Virus record (IMG/VR): IMGVR_UViG_3300043399_000208
Location: 1-25,023 of that record
Length of the DNA: 25,023 nt
Reading direction: 5' to 3' (one strand)
DNA from: a virus
How positions within the stretch are numbered: position 1 is the stretch's first letter; every line of letters begins with the position of its first letter. A program made the translations under genes and the position numbers. Positions 5,531 to 11,198 of this stretch are shown here, piece after piece. The notes below the pieces were generated by a model. The model saw only the letters and a list, made by a program, of their open reading frames with translations, had not been told where the DNA came from and did not search any database.

Positions 5531-5824
5531 TTAGTTGTTGTACGACTCTAGTCGCTCAATAAGTATATCAGTTAATTGATTCTTACTATCTGTTCTGACA
5601 TTCAGAACCTTCTTCACAAGTGCCCACGCACCAAGGTTGCGAGGGAATCTTTCGATAGTGCCAAATGCGACTGGTACATCTCTCCTATCGTCATACTGAT
5701 AAGCAAATCCATAATTACCATAATCACTATTGCCAAAGCCATCATTAGCAATAAGCATTGTGCCTACCTTATATGCCTGCGATTCCTCGCCAAAGGGCAC
5801 AATCTCAACCGTTACCCGAATCAC
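5531..5824 (-). CDS. Conserved phage hypothetical protein
   Basis: This 97-residue protein starts at GTG, overlapping the upstream stop as GTGA, with AAAGGA nine bases upstream. It begins IRVTVEIVPFGEE, contains a Gly/Asp/Tyr-rich middle (NDGFGNSDYGNYGFAYQYDD) and ends in a helix with VLNVRTDSKNQLTDILIERL. Similar proteins are frequent in phages, with unknown function. It is the last protein gene before the tmRNA. Confidence 0.75.
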   Translation of the reverse strand: MIRVTVEIVPFGEESQAYKVGTMLIANDGFGNSDYGNYGFAYQYDDRRDVPVAFGTIERFPRNLGAWALVKKVLNVRTDSKNQLTDILIERLESYNN

Positions 5825-6045
5825 TTGCGAAGATCCTTTGACTCCATCATAGCCTGCTTACGATACGCACCCTCGCGCTTGATGGCCCATTCCATTGACT
5901 TGCCAATGGTTTCAGCAACCGTAGAAAACGATACGCAGATATCACCTGGGTGAGCCTTCTCACCCTTCTTAAAATAGTTCTGCTCATCAAGGATGTCAAC
6001 TACCATTGCTGCAAACTCTTCTGTTGTCATATAAAGATTACTCAT
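5821..6045 (-). CDS. Small hypothetical protein
   Basis: The start is the ATG at 6045 (MSNLYMTTEEFAAMVVDILDEQ), with GAAGGA six bases upstream. The open frame upstream belongs to another gene. The 74 residues are helical at both ends, with GDICVSFSTVAETIGKSMEWAIKREG in the middle. No family is recognised. It overlaps the next gene by four bases. Confidence 0.7.
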   Translation of the reverse strand: MSNLYMTTEEFAAMVVDILDEQNYFKKGEKAHPGDICVSFSTVAETIGKSMEWAIKREGAYRKQAMMESKDLRK

Positions 6046-6238
6046 TGCTTTCCTTCTTTGGTCTGCCCCGCTTTTTCGGGGGATTCTTGTGACATTCACA
6101 TCCACATTTTCCATGAGGAAATTGATACGGACAGTTATCGTGATAGTCTGTCATGCACCATCCAGATGGAAAATCGTTTTGTTTTTCTGGAGTATACGGA
6201 TATGTTTGTATATCCTCTTTTTTAGATCTGCGTGCCAT
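6038..6238 (-). CDS. Cys/His-cluster miniprotein
   Basis: It starts at the ATG at 6238, sharing bases with the upstream TAA. The 66 residues have a basic N-terminus (MARRSKKED), a CxxxxHxxC block, then CxCxCH and a basic AT-hook-like tail (KKRGRPKK). The same C-x4-H-x2-C ... C-x-C-x-CH spacing ends the glycosyltransferase at 14219-15277. Metal binding is likely, and the RGRP core suggests minor-groove DNA contact. Its function is unknown. Confidence 0.72.
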   Translation of the reverse strand: MARRSKKEDIQTYPYTPEKQNDFPSGWCMTDYHDNCPYQFPHGKCGCECHKNPPKKRGRPKKESNE

Positions 6239-6375
6239 TAGCAACCATTGCCACAAATTGCATACGCAGCAATAAAGAATAGAATCATTCCAAAAACAAA
6301 CATAATTGCACAACCTCCTGCGACTGCGCCACCAATGTACTCAGCCTTTTGATTGCGCTCAGTCCAGTTATCCAT
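6238..6375 (-). CDS. 45-residue single-pass membrane protein
   Basis: The ATG at 6375 is preceded by a perfect AAGGAG, and the TAA overlaps the next ATG. A charged N-terminus (MDNWTERNQKAEY) is followed by one hydrophobic helix (GCAIMFVFGMILFFIAAYAI) and a short CGNGC tail. It is the first gene after a strong promoter. It could be a small membrane-active phage protein, with no firm family. Confidence 0.72.
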   Translation of the reverse strand: MDNWTERNQKAEYIGGAVAGGCAIMFVFGMILFFIAAYAICGNGC

Positions 6376-6404
6376 GATTATCTCCTTAGTAATAGACGAT
6401 TACT

Positions 6405-6434
6405 ATGATAAGGGGTAAAGTGTTTTTTTGTCAA
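6405..6434 (-). promoter_or_regulatory. Strong sigma-70-type promoter
   Basis: The minus strand has TTGACA, an 18-base spacer and TATCAT, ending about 30 bases before the ATG at 6375. It should drive the 6375-to-5531 genes and possibly the tmRNA beyond. Confidence 0.75.
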
Positions 6435-6437
6435 GGG

Positions 6438-6977
6438 CTATTGAAAAAATGGTGAGTTCTGCCAGAACTTCTGGGACTCTGCCTGATTTACAATCTTTCG
6501 TGACCAAGCAAATCCAGCATCCCCACCCCAGGCATCCCACATGATTCTTCCATTAGATGGATTAGATGTATTGTTGAAGTCTTTGCCCTTCTTATCAACT
6601 TCATGGCGGGAAAAGAATGAATACATTCTCTTGACTGTTGACAATGACATTGCCCTGCCAGCAACAATGTCTGTTGCCCTACCCCAACCTACAGGGGTTC
6701 CAGCACCAGTAGCCTTGCCCTCTTCCTTCCACTTCAAGGCTCTACGGGCAGCAGCCTTCATGCCAGCATTTGGAGTATAGGTTTTTTCTGCCTTAGTTAC
6801 AGATGGATTGCATGTATCGCATTCGCTGCATGAAATATCTTCAGCCTCGCATTCTGGACACCCACATCCTTCATACGCCTTTGTTGTTGCGGGAACACAA
6901 TTAGGAACCATCTTACCGTCCTTCTCTTTCATTCCCCGCTGAACATAGCCTTCCCAGCATGGTCCTTGCTTTTCCAT
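6438..6977 (-). CDS. Phage protein with CWEGY N-terminus, Cys cluster and conserved helical domain
   Basis: It starts at the ATG at 6977, because the frame further upstream is inside two tRNAs; 179 residues. The N-terminus has CWEGYVQRGMKEKDGKMVPNCVP, a motif I have seen at the start or end of varied phage proteins. A linker then holds seven cysteines (CGCPEC, CSECDTC), likely zinc ligands. The C-terminal two-thirds (AGMKAAARRALKWKEEG, SLSTVKRMYSFFSRHEVDKK, NGRIMWDAWGGDAGFAW) is a conserved phage helical domain of unknown function, often found fused to other phage proteins. It lies at the end of the tRNA transcript. Confidence 0.78.
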   Translation of the reverse strand: MEKQGPCWEGYVQRGMKEKDGKMVPNCVPATTKAYEGCGCPECEAEDISCSECDTCNPSVTKAEKTYTPNAGMKAAARRALKWKEEGKATGAGTPVGWGRATDIVAGRAMSLSTVKRMYSFFSRHEVDKKGKDFNNTSNPSNGRIMWDAWGGDAGFAWSRKIVNQAESQKFWQNSPFFQ

Positions 6978-7000
6978 ATTTATATTATACCTTACTTTTG

Positions 7001-7081
7001 TGCCCGAAGAGGGATTCGAACCCTCACGCCTTTCAGCAACGCATTTTGAGTGCGTCGTGTCTGCCATTCCACCACACGGGC
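7001..7081 (-). tRNA. tRNA-Leu(CAA)
   Basis: This 81-base class II tRNA has a long variable arm, anticodon loop CTCAAAA (anticodon CAA) and canonical T-loop TTCGAAT. The acceptor is GCCCGTG with TTCGGGC, with a mismatch at pair 6 and a G-U at pair 7. Discriminator A. CCA is not encoded. Confidence 0.93.
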
Positions 7082-7082
7082 T

Positions 7083-7157
7083 TGGCTCCCCGCCAAAGAG
7101 TCGAACTTCGATTCCTGGAACCAGAATCCAGTGTCTTGCCAATTAGACGAACGGGGA
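7083..7157 (-). tRNA. tRNA-Gln(CUG)
   Basis: This 75-base gene has acceptor TCCCCGT/GCGGGGA, D-loop AATTGGCA, anticodon loop TTCTGGT (anticodon CTG) and T-loop TTCGACT. Discriminator G, followed by an encoded CCA. It lies one base from tRNA-Leu. Confidence 0.92.
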
Positions 7158-7162
7158 ATATG

Positions 7163-7675
7163 CTAGCCGTGCTGCCTTCGATATTCGTACATAATAATAC
7201 CAGAAGCCACGCTAACGTTCAATGACCTTACGCTACCAAACATGGGGATGGAGAGAATATAATCTGCTGAATCAAGGATGGTATCTGGAATTCCCTCCTT
7301 CTCTTCACCATAAACAAAGATTGAATTCTTTGGGATATTAAAATAATCAAGATTACGATGACGATAATCATTCACCATATTTTCTACACAGATAATTGGT
7401 CCTTCTGGCTTATGCTCAAGAAAAAAATCCCAGTTAGCGGCATAGTGAATATCTTCATAATGATATGTTCCTACTGCCCCGCGCTTATCCCATTGCTTAC
7501 GGCCAACAAACCAAATATTCTTACCTGCAAATGCATTATGATTACGAACACCCACAGACTTATTAAAATCGTGAGTAAGATTAAGAAATACAGATGTGAA
7601 GTTAGCACGCTTTGTACTAATATTATATTTGATTTCATCCAGAGTCATAAACTTAAACTCATCAATGACGTTCAT
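7163..7675 (-). CDS. SpoU/TrmH-family RNA 2'-O-methyltransferase
   Basis: This 170-residue SPOUT enzyme would transfer a methyl group from S-adenosylmethionine to a ribose 2'-hydroxyl, most likely in tRNA. Motif 1 is NLTHDFNKSVGVRN (residues 32-45) with the conserved Arg44. Motif 2 is GEEKEGIP (123-130). Motif 3 is IPMFGSVRSLNVSVASG (143-159), the knot that binds the cofactor. It lacks an RNA-binding N-terminal extension, like minimal TrmL/TrmH proteins. Motif 3 wording is closer to TrmH (Gm18) than to TrmL. AAAGGA lies seven bases before the ATG. The gene sits between tRNA-Glu and tRNA-Gln in the same transcript, so modification of the phage tRNAs is a fair inference. Confidence 0.88.
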   Translation of the reverse strand: MNVIDEFKFMTLDEIKYNISTKRANFTSVFLNLTHDFNKSVGVRNHNAFAGKNIWFVGRKQWDKRGAVGTYHYEDIHYAANWDFFLEHKPEGPIICVENMVNDYRHRNLDYFNIPKNSIFVYGEEKEGIPDTILDSADYILSIPMFGSVRSLNVSVASGIIMYEYRRQHG

Positions 7676-7697
7676 ATATATCCTTTGTTAGTAGGAG

Positions 7698-7769
7698 TAG
7701 CCCGTGAGGGTACTGCCCCCTCTTCTGCGCCTTGAAAGGGCGCGATCCTAACTTTTAGACGAACGGGCC
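7698..7769 (-). tRNA. tRNA-Glu(UUC) with non-canonical D-loop and T-loop
   Basis: Acceptor GGCCCGT/ACGGGCT, anticodon stem GCGCC/GGCGC and loop CTTTCAA (anticodon TTC) are well formed. The T-stem GAGGG/CCCTC encloses the loop GGCAGTA instead of TTCRANT. The D-loop AAAAGTTA lacks the usual GG pair. It matches the abnormal pattern of the tRNA-Gly at 9038-9111. Discriminator A. CCA is not encoded. Confidence 0.85.
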
Positions 7770-7774
7770 TTGCG

Positions 7775-7847
7775 AGCCTCAAGACGGAATCGAACCGCCG
7801 ACATTCTCATTACAAGTGAGACACTCTACCAACTGAGTTATTGAGGC
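7775..7847 (-). tRNA. tRNA-Thr(UGU)
   Basis: Acceptor GCCTCAA/TTGAGGC is perfect. The D-loop AGTTGGTA is canonical, the anticodon loop CTTGTAA gives UGU and the T-loop is TTCGATT. Discriminator U. The 3' sequence is CGCA, so CCA is not encoded. It is the first tRNA of its transcript. Confidence 0.93.
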
Positions 7848-7851
7848 GTAA

Positions 7852-7887
7852 CCAGAGCAATTTGCTTTCGCAGGGATTGTTCTCTGG
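7852..7887 (-). ncRNA. Structured leader hairpin before the tRNA cluster
   Basis: The RNA begins CCAGAG and ends CTCTGG, six pairs. A second helix ACAAT/ATTG follows, and then an inner stem TGC-GAAA-GCA with a GNRA tetraloop. It starts about five bases after the expected transcription start of the promoter at 7899-7927 and ends four bases before tRNA-Thr. It could be a stabilising leader or a protein-binding element. No U-run follows, so it is not a terminator. Confidence 0.5.
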
Positions 7888-7898
7888 CCTTGTCGAAT

Positions 7899-7927
7899 AT
7901 TTTACACTATTGATTTGTTTGTGTCAA
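7899..7927 (-). promoter_or_regulatory. Promoter of the tRNA/methyltransferase transcript
   Basis: TTGACA, an exact 17-base spacer and TAAAAT lie on the minus strand about 50 bases before tRNA-Thr. The likely unit is tRNA-Thr, tRNA-Glu, the methyltransferase, tRNA-Gln, tRNA-Leu and the gene at 6438-6977. The -35 and -10 lie inside or beside the end of the small frame at 7907-7990. Confidence 0.8.
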
Positions 7928-7990
7928 GCAATTAGGCCAGCCATTTTCATCGTACTCAAAATATTTTTTGTGTACGTCACACCACTTCAT
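7907..7990 (-). CDS. Possible 27-residue microprotein
   Basis: The ATG at 7990 overlaps the TGA of the DUF7455-like frame (ATGA). It reads MKWCDVHKKYFEYDENGWP and ends NCLTQTNQ, with a WCDVH start and a second Cys that hint at a small metal site. The coding evidence is only the coupling, and the end of the frame overlaps the promoter. Confidence 0.4.
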   Translation of the reverse strand: MKWCDVHKKYFEYDENGWPNCLTQTNQ

Positions 7991-8214
7991 GCGCTTGACT
8001 GAGAAGGCCTCTCGTTAAGTTTATATGTTTCATCAACAATCTCAAAGGCGTAGGCCCTGATTGCATCCTCATGCTTAAGAAAATGATGGCGTCAGAACAA
8101 AAGATCTCCTGCGGTACCCTCTACCCATATAAAAGCCTGGGAGCCGCAAGCATCACAACGATCATTTGCATTCAGAGTATCGGACTGTTCCTGCACTTCT
8201 ATCATCGTATTCAT
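7987..8214 (-). pseudogene. DUF7455-like zinc protein with an in-frame UGA at a conserved Cys codon
   Basis: The frame from the ATG at 8214 reads NDRCDACGSQAFIWVEGTAG, then GDLLF, then UGA at 8092-8094, then RHHFLKHEDAIRAYAFEIV and DETYKLNERPS to the TGA at 7987-7989. Actinobacterial DUF7455 proteins have RCDxCGAQA followed by LLFCxHH and a DETxRL end, so the UGA (codon 41 of 76) stands exactly where a zinc-binding Cys is expected. The rest of the frame is intact and its stop is coupled to a further ATG. A nonsense mutation, a sequencing error, readthrough or selenocysteine recoding could each explain it. Many other genes here end in TGA, so UGA is normally a stop. Confidence 0.7.
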
Positions 8215-8241
8215 TATTATACCGCCCATTTCTTGTCGTTG

Positions 8242-8670
8242 TTATTGTATATCGTACCAGGACGGTACATGTGGTGTCAAGAGCAATTTCATGTTTGCTT
8301 CCTCTGGTGTTGACGAAGCCTTTTTACGATTGCATTTTATACAGGCTGCTACAACATTTGTCCATACCGTTGTTCCACCGCGAGAGCGAGGAATAACATG
8401 ATCTACTGTTGTAGCGTGCTGTCCACAATAAGCACAACTATGCTTGTCCCGTTGAAAGAGTTTATTCTTTGAGAATCGTGGACTATGCTTTCGCCATGTT
8501 GTTTTGACATACCTTACTAATCTTAAAACAAGTGGTTTTGGAAAGTCGCCAAACATTTCATCTGACGCTTCTTCTATGACTGCAACTTCACGAACAAGCA
8601 TCTTTATGGCATGTTGAACAGAAACTCTTTGAAGTGGCTCATAGCCTGCATTCAATATAAGTACGCTCAT
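8242..8670 (-). CDS. HNH endonuclease, actinobacterial type
   Basis: This 142-residue protein has the N-terminal LILNAGYEPLQRVSVQHAI and a central RLVRYV, the layout of a widespread actinobacterial HNH family. The HNH site comprises C79-x2-C82, VDHVIPRSRGG (His91), NVVAAC and C110-x2-C113-N. The Cys pairs bind zinc, and His91 and the Asn residues form the beta-beta-alpha metal site. It would cut DNA, with unknown specificity. There is no evident ribosome site before the ATG, so the start is less certain than the domain. Confidence 0.88.
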   Translation of the reverse strand: MSVLILNAGYEPLQRVSVQHAIKMLVREVAVIEEASDEMFGDFPKPLVLRLVRYVKTTWRKHSPRFSKNKLFQRDKHSCAYCGQHATTVDHVIPRSRGGTTVWTNVVAACIKCNRKKASSTPEEANMKLLLTPHVPSWYDIQ

Positions 8671-8693
8671 ATCATAACCATTTTATCATTTTG

Positions 8694-8945
8694 TTAGATG
8701 CCAAGGCTTTCCAGAAACTTCTGCTTTGGCATTGCCCCTGTTGCCCGTGCTACATCTTCGCCATTTTCCGTCACAATGAAGGTTGGCACGCCCATTACAC
8801 CCTTTGACTTTGCATAATCTGGCTCAGCATCAATGTCTACCATTTGATACTCTAGATCTGGACGCTCTACAAGAATCTGGCTGATCATTGGCTTCATCAT
8901 CTTGCATGGTCCACACCATTCTGCTGTAAAGTGAATCAACTTCAT
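8694..8945 (-). CDS. Thioredoxin-like disulfide reductase
   Basis: This 83-residue minimal thioredoxin fold has WCGPC (C11, C14) after the first strand and the cis-proline motif GVPTF at 52-56. It is shorter than cellular thioredoxin (about 105), like phage and archaeal versions. It would reduce disulfides in the cytoplasm, perhaps for a ribonucleotide reductase or virion proteins. AAAGGA lies seven bases before the ATG, and tRNA-Arg is directly upstream. Confidence 0.92.
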   Translation of the reverse strand: MKLIHFTAEWCGPCKMMKPMISQILVERPDLEYQMVDIDAEPDYAKSKGVMGVPTFIVTENGEDVARATGAMPKQKFLESLGI

Positions 8946-8964
8946 TTTATTTCCTTTCTGTAAG

Positions 8965-9036
8965 TACCCCCGACAGGATTCGAACCTGCATCATACTGGG
9001 TAGAAACCAGACGTTCATCCATTGAACTACGGAGGC
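8965..9036 (-). tRNA. tRNA-Arg(UCU)
   Basis: Acceptor GCCTCCG pairs with CGGGGGT with two G-U pairs. The D-arm is GTTC/GAAC with GG in the loop, and the anticodon loop TTTCTAC gives UCU. One outer anticodon-stem pair is a T-T mismatch. The T-loop is TTCGAAT. Discriminator A. CCA is not encoded. Confidence 0.9.
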
Positions 9037-9037
9037 T

Positions 9038-9111
9038 TGGAGCGGTAGACGGGTAACGCTCCCGCTTATCTAGTTTGGAAGACTAGCGCATTGCTTTTAT
9101 GCTACTACCGC
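9038..9111 (-). tRNA. tRNA-Gly(UCC) with non-canonical D-loop and T-loop
   Basis: Acceptor GCGGTAG/CTACCGC, D-stem GCAT/ATGC and anticodon stem CTAGT/ACTAG are perfect, and the loop CTTCCAA gives UCC. The T-stem GCGGG/CCCGT encloses AGCGTTA, and the D-loop is AAAAGCA without the GG pair. Discriminator U, then an encoded CCA. The 5' end overlaps the stop codon of the upstream HNH gene. Confidence 0.87.
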
Positions 9112-9440
9112 GTGCTTTGCATTCTTTTCCATGTTCTAACCTTATGACAATTAGAACATATTAATTCGCATTTTTCTATTTCTTTTATTACTTGATCCAT
9201 TGTTCCGTGACTTGTTAACCACGCAACACTTTTTTCTTTACTATGTAGATGATCAAATTCCATCACATAATATGGATATAGCGTATTACAATCCTGGCAC
9301 GGAAATGATTCTTTGATTTCCCGCACATAATTCCTGACTCTTTCTCTATAATTTTTATTTCTTGCTTGATACTTTTCCTTATTATTGAGATAGTGCTGGG
9401 CTTGTGCTTGTTTTTGCTTATCTGGATCTTTATATGGCAT
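9105..9440 (-). CDS. HNH endonuclease (phage homing-like)
   Basis: This 111-residue protein starts with a basic helical region (KDPDKQKQAQAQHYLNNKEKYQ). It then has C48-x2-C51, YVMEFDHLHSKEKS (His64) and CELICSNCHKVRT (C95, C98, H99), the order of small phage HNH nucleases of the VMEFDHL type. Its TAG lies inside the tRNA-Gly acceptor sequence. There is no clear ribosome site. Such proteins are often mobile. Confidence 0.87.
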   Translation of the reverse strand: MPYKDPDKQKQAQAQHYLNNKEKYQARNKNYRERVRNYVREIKESFPCQDCNTLYPYYVMEFDHLHSKEKSVAWLTSHGTMDQVIKEIEKCELICSNCHKVRTWKRMQSTR

Positions 9441-9470
9441 GGTTCAATTGTATCATACAAGAATCATACT

Positions 9471-9762
9471 TTATGTATTTGTTATAGCGATCAACTTCTG
9501 ATCATTATATGAATAAGCATACCAGTAAACTCTGGCTACGTCAAGTTTTGTACAAACATTTTTTGTCTGTGTTTTTAATGATGCTTGCTTTGCTGGTGGA
9601 TACGGATTTCCTTCTCCACCAAGATTATAATTTGTTTCAGTTATCCACAGAGTTTTGCGTGGCGTTGTGGATATAGCATCTTTTACTAATTTGATATCTC
9701 TTTCGAATCCTTCAATTCCCTCGCCCTATTGGGTTCACGATTGCAGTTTTCGTATAAACAAT
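9471..9762 (-). pseudogene. Decayed C-terminal fragment of a glycosidase-like protein
   Basis: The main frame (9471-9725) has no start codon and follows an in-frame TAG. It reads GEGIEGFERDIKLVKDAIS, TLWITETNYNLGGEGNPYP, PPAKQASLKTQTKNVC and ARVYWYAYSYND. The WITExNYNL and VYWYAY patterns resemble the end of a (beta/alpha)8 glycoside hydrolase, WITE carrying the nucleophile Glu. A second frame just upstream adds IVYTKTAIVNPIG, consistent with a one-base frameshift. This looks like a remnant of a larger cell-type gene. Confidence 0.6.
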
Positions 9763-9773
9763 TCATTCATCTA

Positions 9774-10241
9774 TTATGCCTTATATTGGTGACCTGTGAC
9801 GGGCCAGAAATAATTGCAACGATCACAGCATGTGATCCGATTGGCATTTTCAAACTGTTCATAAAAGATAGGGTCTTTGACAAACAGGTTATTACGGTGT
9901 GATTCATGGATACGATCATCGCCCCACCACGGAGGCATAACAAGATTAATGCCATGACCATAATCAAAGCGATGAATGCGCTCAATGGCTTCCCAGTTGA
10001 TGTCAGTCTTGATACCGCGAGTATCACACTCATCCTTAACAGCGTCAAGATATTTGTACAGAGCAATATTAAATCCACGCCACATCTTGACGGCTGGATG
10101 ATTTGACCAGGGAACCCCGTATTGATCTTCGGCAAGAATTTTATATATTTGTCTACCTTCTAGAAGTTGTTTGTTAAGTCGCTTGCTGTCAAGCACAGCA
10201 GCAGATGCAGCAAAATCTGCATACGGAACAAATGTTTGCAT
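9774..10241 (-). CDS. Pyrimidine-dimer DNA glycosylase-like protein (Pyr_excise / MSMEG_6728 type)
   Basis: The start is the ATG at 10241 (MQTFVPYADFAASAAVLDSK), with AGGA six bases ahead, giving 155 residues. The wording MQTFVPYADFxxSAAVLDxxRLxKQ, WSNHPAVKMWRGF and PPWWGDDRIHESHRNNL matches a family widespread in actinobacteria and phages and related to T4 endonuclease V. It would remove UV dimers by base excision. A C-terminal CCDRC pair may bind metal. The assignment is from pattern memory; the activity is inferred. Confidence 0.75.
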   Translation of the reverse strand: MQTFVPYADFAASAAVLDSKRLNKQLLEGRQIYKILAEDQYGVPWSNHPAVKMWRGFNIALYKYLDAVKDECDTRGIKTDINWEAIERIHRFDYGHGINLVMPPWWGDDRIHESHRNNLFVKDPIFYEQFENANRITCCDRCNYFWPVTGHQYKA

Positions 10242-10268
10242 TGTAATCCTAACTATAGAAATGAACAA

Positions 10269-10299
10269 CCCACCGCCAAGTATAGTCGTTGACGGTGGG
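10269..10299 (-). terminator. Rho-independent terminator after the endolysin gene
   Basis: An 11-pair stem (CCCACCGTCAA with TTGGCGGTGGG on the minus strand, one U-G) closes a nine-base loop and is followed by TTGTTCATTT. It lies 15 bases beyond the endolysin stop. Confidence 0.8.
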
Positions 10300-10313
10300 C
10301 TGTGTCAATGGTT

Positions 10314-11018
10314 TTATGCTTCGGTATTGGAAATCTTTAGTTCTTTCCAAATGGCTCTGTGAGTCTTTTGATCATAATCTCTGCGAGTCCAGCCCATGTA
10401 GTCCTGCATACTTCTAATAGCGGCCTTTGGATATCCCTGTCGTCCTTCTGGAAGAACGGTGCCCTGGTAAAACCCAAGTTCTCTAAGCCTGCACGCAAGC
10501 CTCCACGTTGCCTTGTTTGCTGCTCCAGTCTTTGCAGCGTTGGCAAGGATATCATAGTATGGAGTTACTCCATCCCATACACCACGGGTACCATTAACAA
10601 GAATTGGAATATTGAAAATATTAGAATCATTCTCCCCTTGGTTGGTAAATGAGATATGCATGTGGATGGTGTGATCATAGTTGTCACCACGCCATGTCCA
10701 GAAATGATCTCCATGTGTACCAGAAGCAATCTGATTTTCATAGATAACATACTTCAATCTACTAGATCCAGGACGCTTCATTCTTGCATAAGCAATGATT
10801 TGATCTGCTAGCCAAACGTTATCATTCTTTGAACCTCGCAAATCTTCATCAATATCAATGGCATGTACAAGACCACGACTATCTGGATTGTGATCGCTTG
10901 GTCTGGCTTGATGGGCAGTATCGCCAACAATTCCATCGCTGCGCTTATCTCTATCTGGCCAGCGTTTGTTTACCTGATCTCTCAAAGCAACAATGCCAGC
11001 CACTGGTTTCCAACTCAT
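10314..11018 (-). CDS. Endolysin: M15-like peptidase with C-terminal binding region
   Basis: It starts at the ATG at 11018 (MSWKPVAGIVALRDQVNKRW), because AGGGAG lies five bases before it. The longer frame would run through another gene. The 234 residues show SDHNPDSRGLVHAIDID, giving zinc ligands His43 and Asp55 or 57, and a later IHMHISF (His119/121). This is the layout of D-Ala-D-Ala-type metallopeptidases. The C-terminal part (LACRLRELGFYQGTVLPEG, QDYMGW) resembles a peptidoglycan-binding repeat of actinophage lysins. It would cleave wall cross-links at the end of infection. No signal peptide is seen, so a holin or similar is needed. A strong terminator follows. Confidence 0.85.
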   Translation of the reverse strand: MSWKPVAGIVALRDQVNKRWPDRDKRSDGIVGDTAHQARPSDHNPDSRGLVHAIDIDEDLRGSKNDNVWLADQIIAYARMKRPGSSRLKYVIYENQIASGTHGDHFWTWRGDNYDHTIHMHISFTNQGENDSNIFNIPILVNGTRGVWDGVTPYYDILANAAKTGAANKATWRLACRLRELGFYQGTVLPEGRQGYPKAAIRSMQDYMGWTRRDYDQKTHRAIWKELKISNTEA

Positions 11019-11026
11019 ATTTCTCC

Positions 11027-11173
11027 CTAAGTCTCTCTGTGAATGATGCTCAATATCTTTGTTATGTCTGTTTTCCAATTTGATATCAAATGATGTTCTC
11101 CAGCATCACATGGGCAAACTGCCTGATGTGTAATACAAACATAAATGTCTCCATCATCATTAATATCGTCCAA
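11027..11173 (-). CDS. 48-residue Cys/His protein with TTG start
   Basis: No ATG fits. The TTG at 11173 has AAGGA nine bases upstream and gives LDDINDDGDIYVCITHQAVC, then PCDAGEHH, then a helix ending IIHRET. The Cys and His residues could hold a metal. The stop lies just before the endolysin ribosome site, which supports a genuine gene in the endolysin transcript. Confidence 0.5.
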   Translation of the reverse strand: MDDINDDGDIYVCITHQAVCPCDAGEHHLISNWKTDITKILSIIHRET

Positions 11174-11198
11174 GGTTATCAGTCCTTAGATCATTTTA

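Noticed and set aside
5189-5551. Plus-strand open frame of 120 codons
   Set aside because: It lies across the tmRNA and the FmdB gene on the other strand, lacks a ribosome site and encodes no recognisable domain; the RNA explains the sequence.
6978-7142. N-terminal extension of the gene at 6438-6977
   Set aside because: The extension is the reading of tRNA-Gln and tRNA-Leu sequences; the ATG at 6977 begins the CWEGY motif.
7358-7735. Plus-strand open frame of 125 codons
   Set aside because: It is antisense to the SpoU methyltransferase and tRNA-Glu, whose motifs are unambiguous.
7987-8214. Alternative genetic code with UGA sense
   Set aside because: Many confident genes in the window end in TGA with overlapping starts, so UGA is a normal stop here.
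8071-8396. Two plus-strand open frames with hydrophobic translations
   Set aside because: They are antisense to the HNH gene and the DUF7455-like frame, both with clear family signatures; hydrophobicity arises from codon complementarity.
9441-9500. Promoter before the HNH gene at 9440
   Set aside because: TATGAT-like hexamers exist, but no -35 at 16-18 bases was found; too weak to list.
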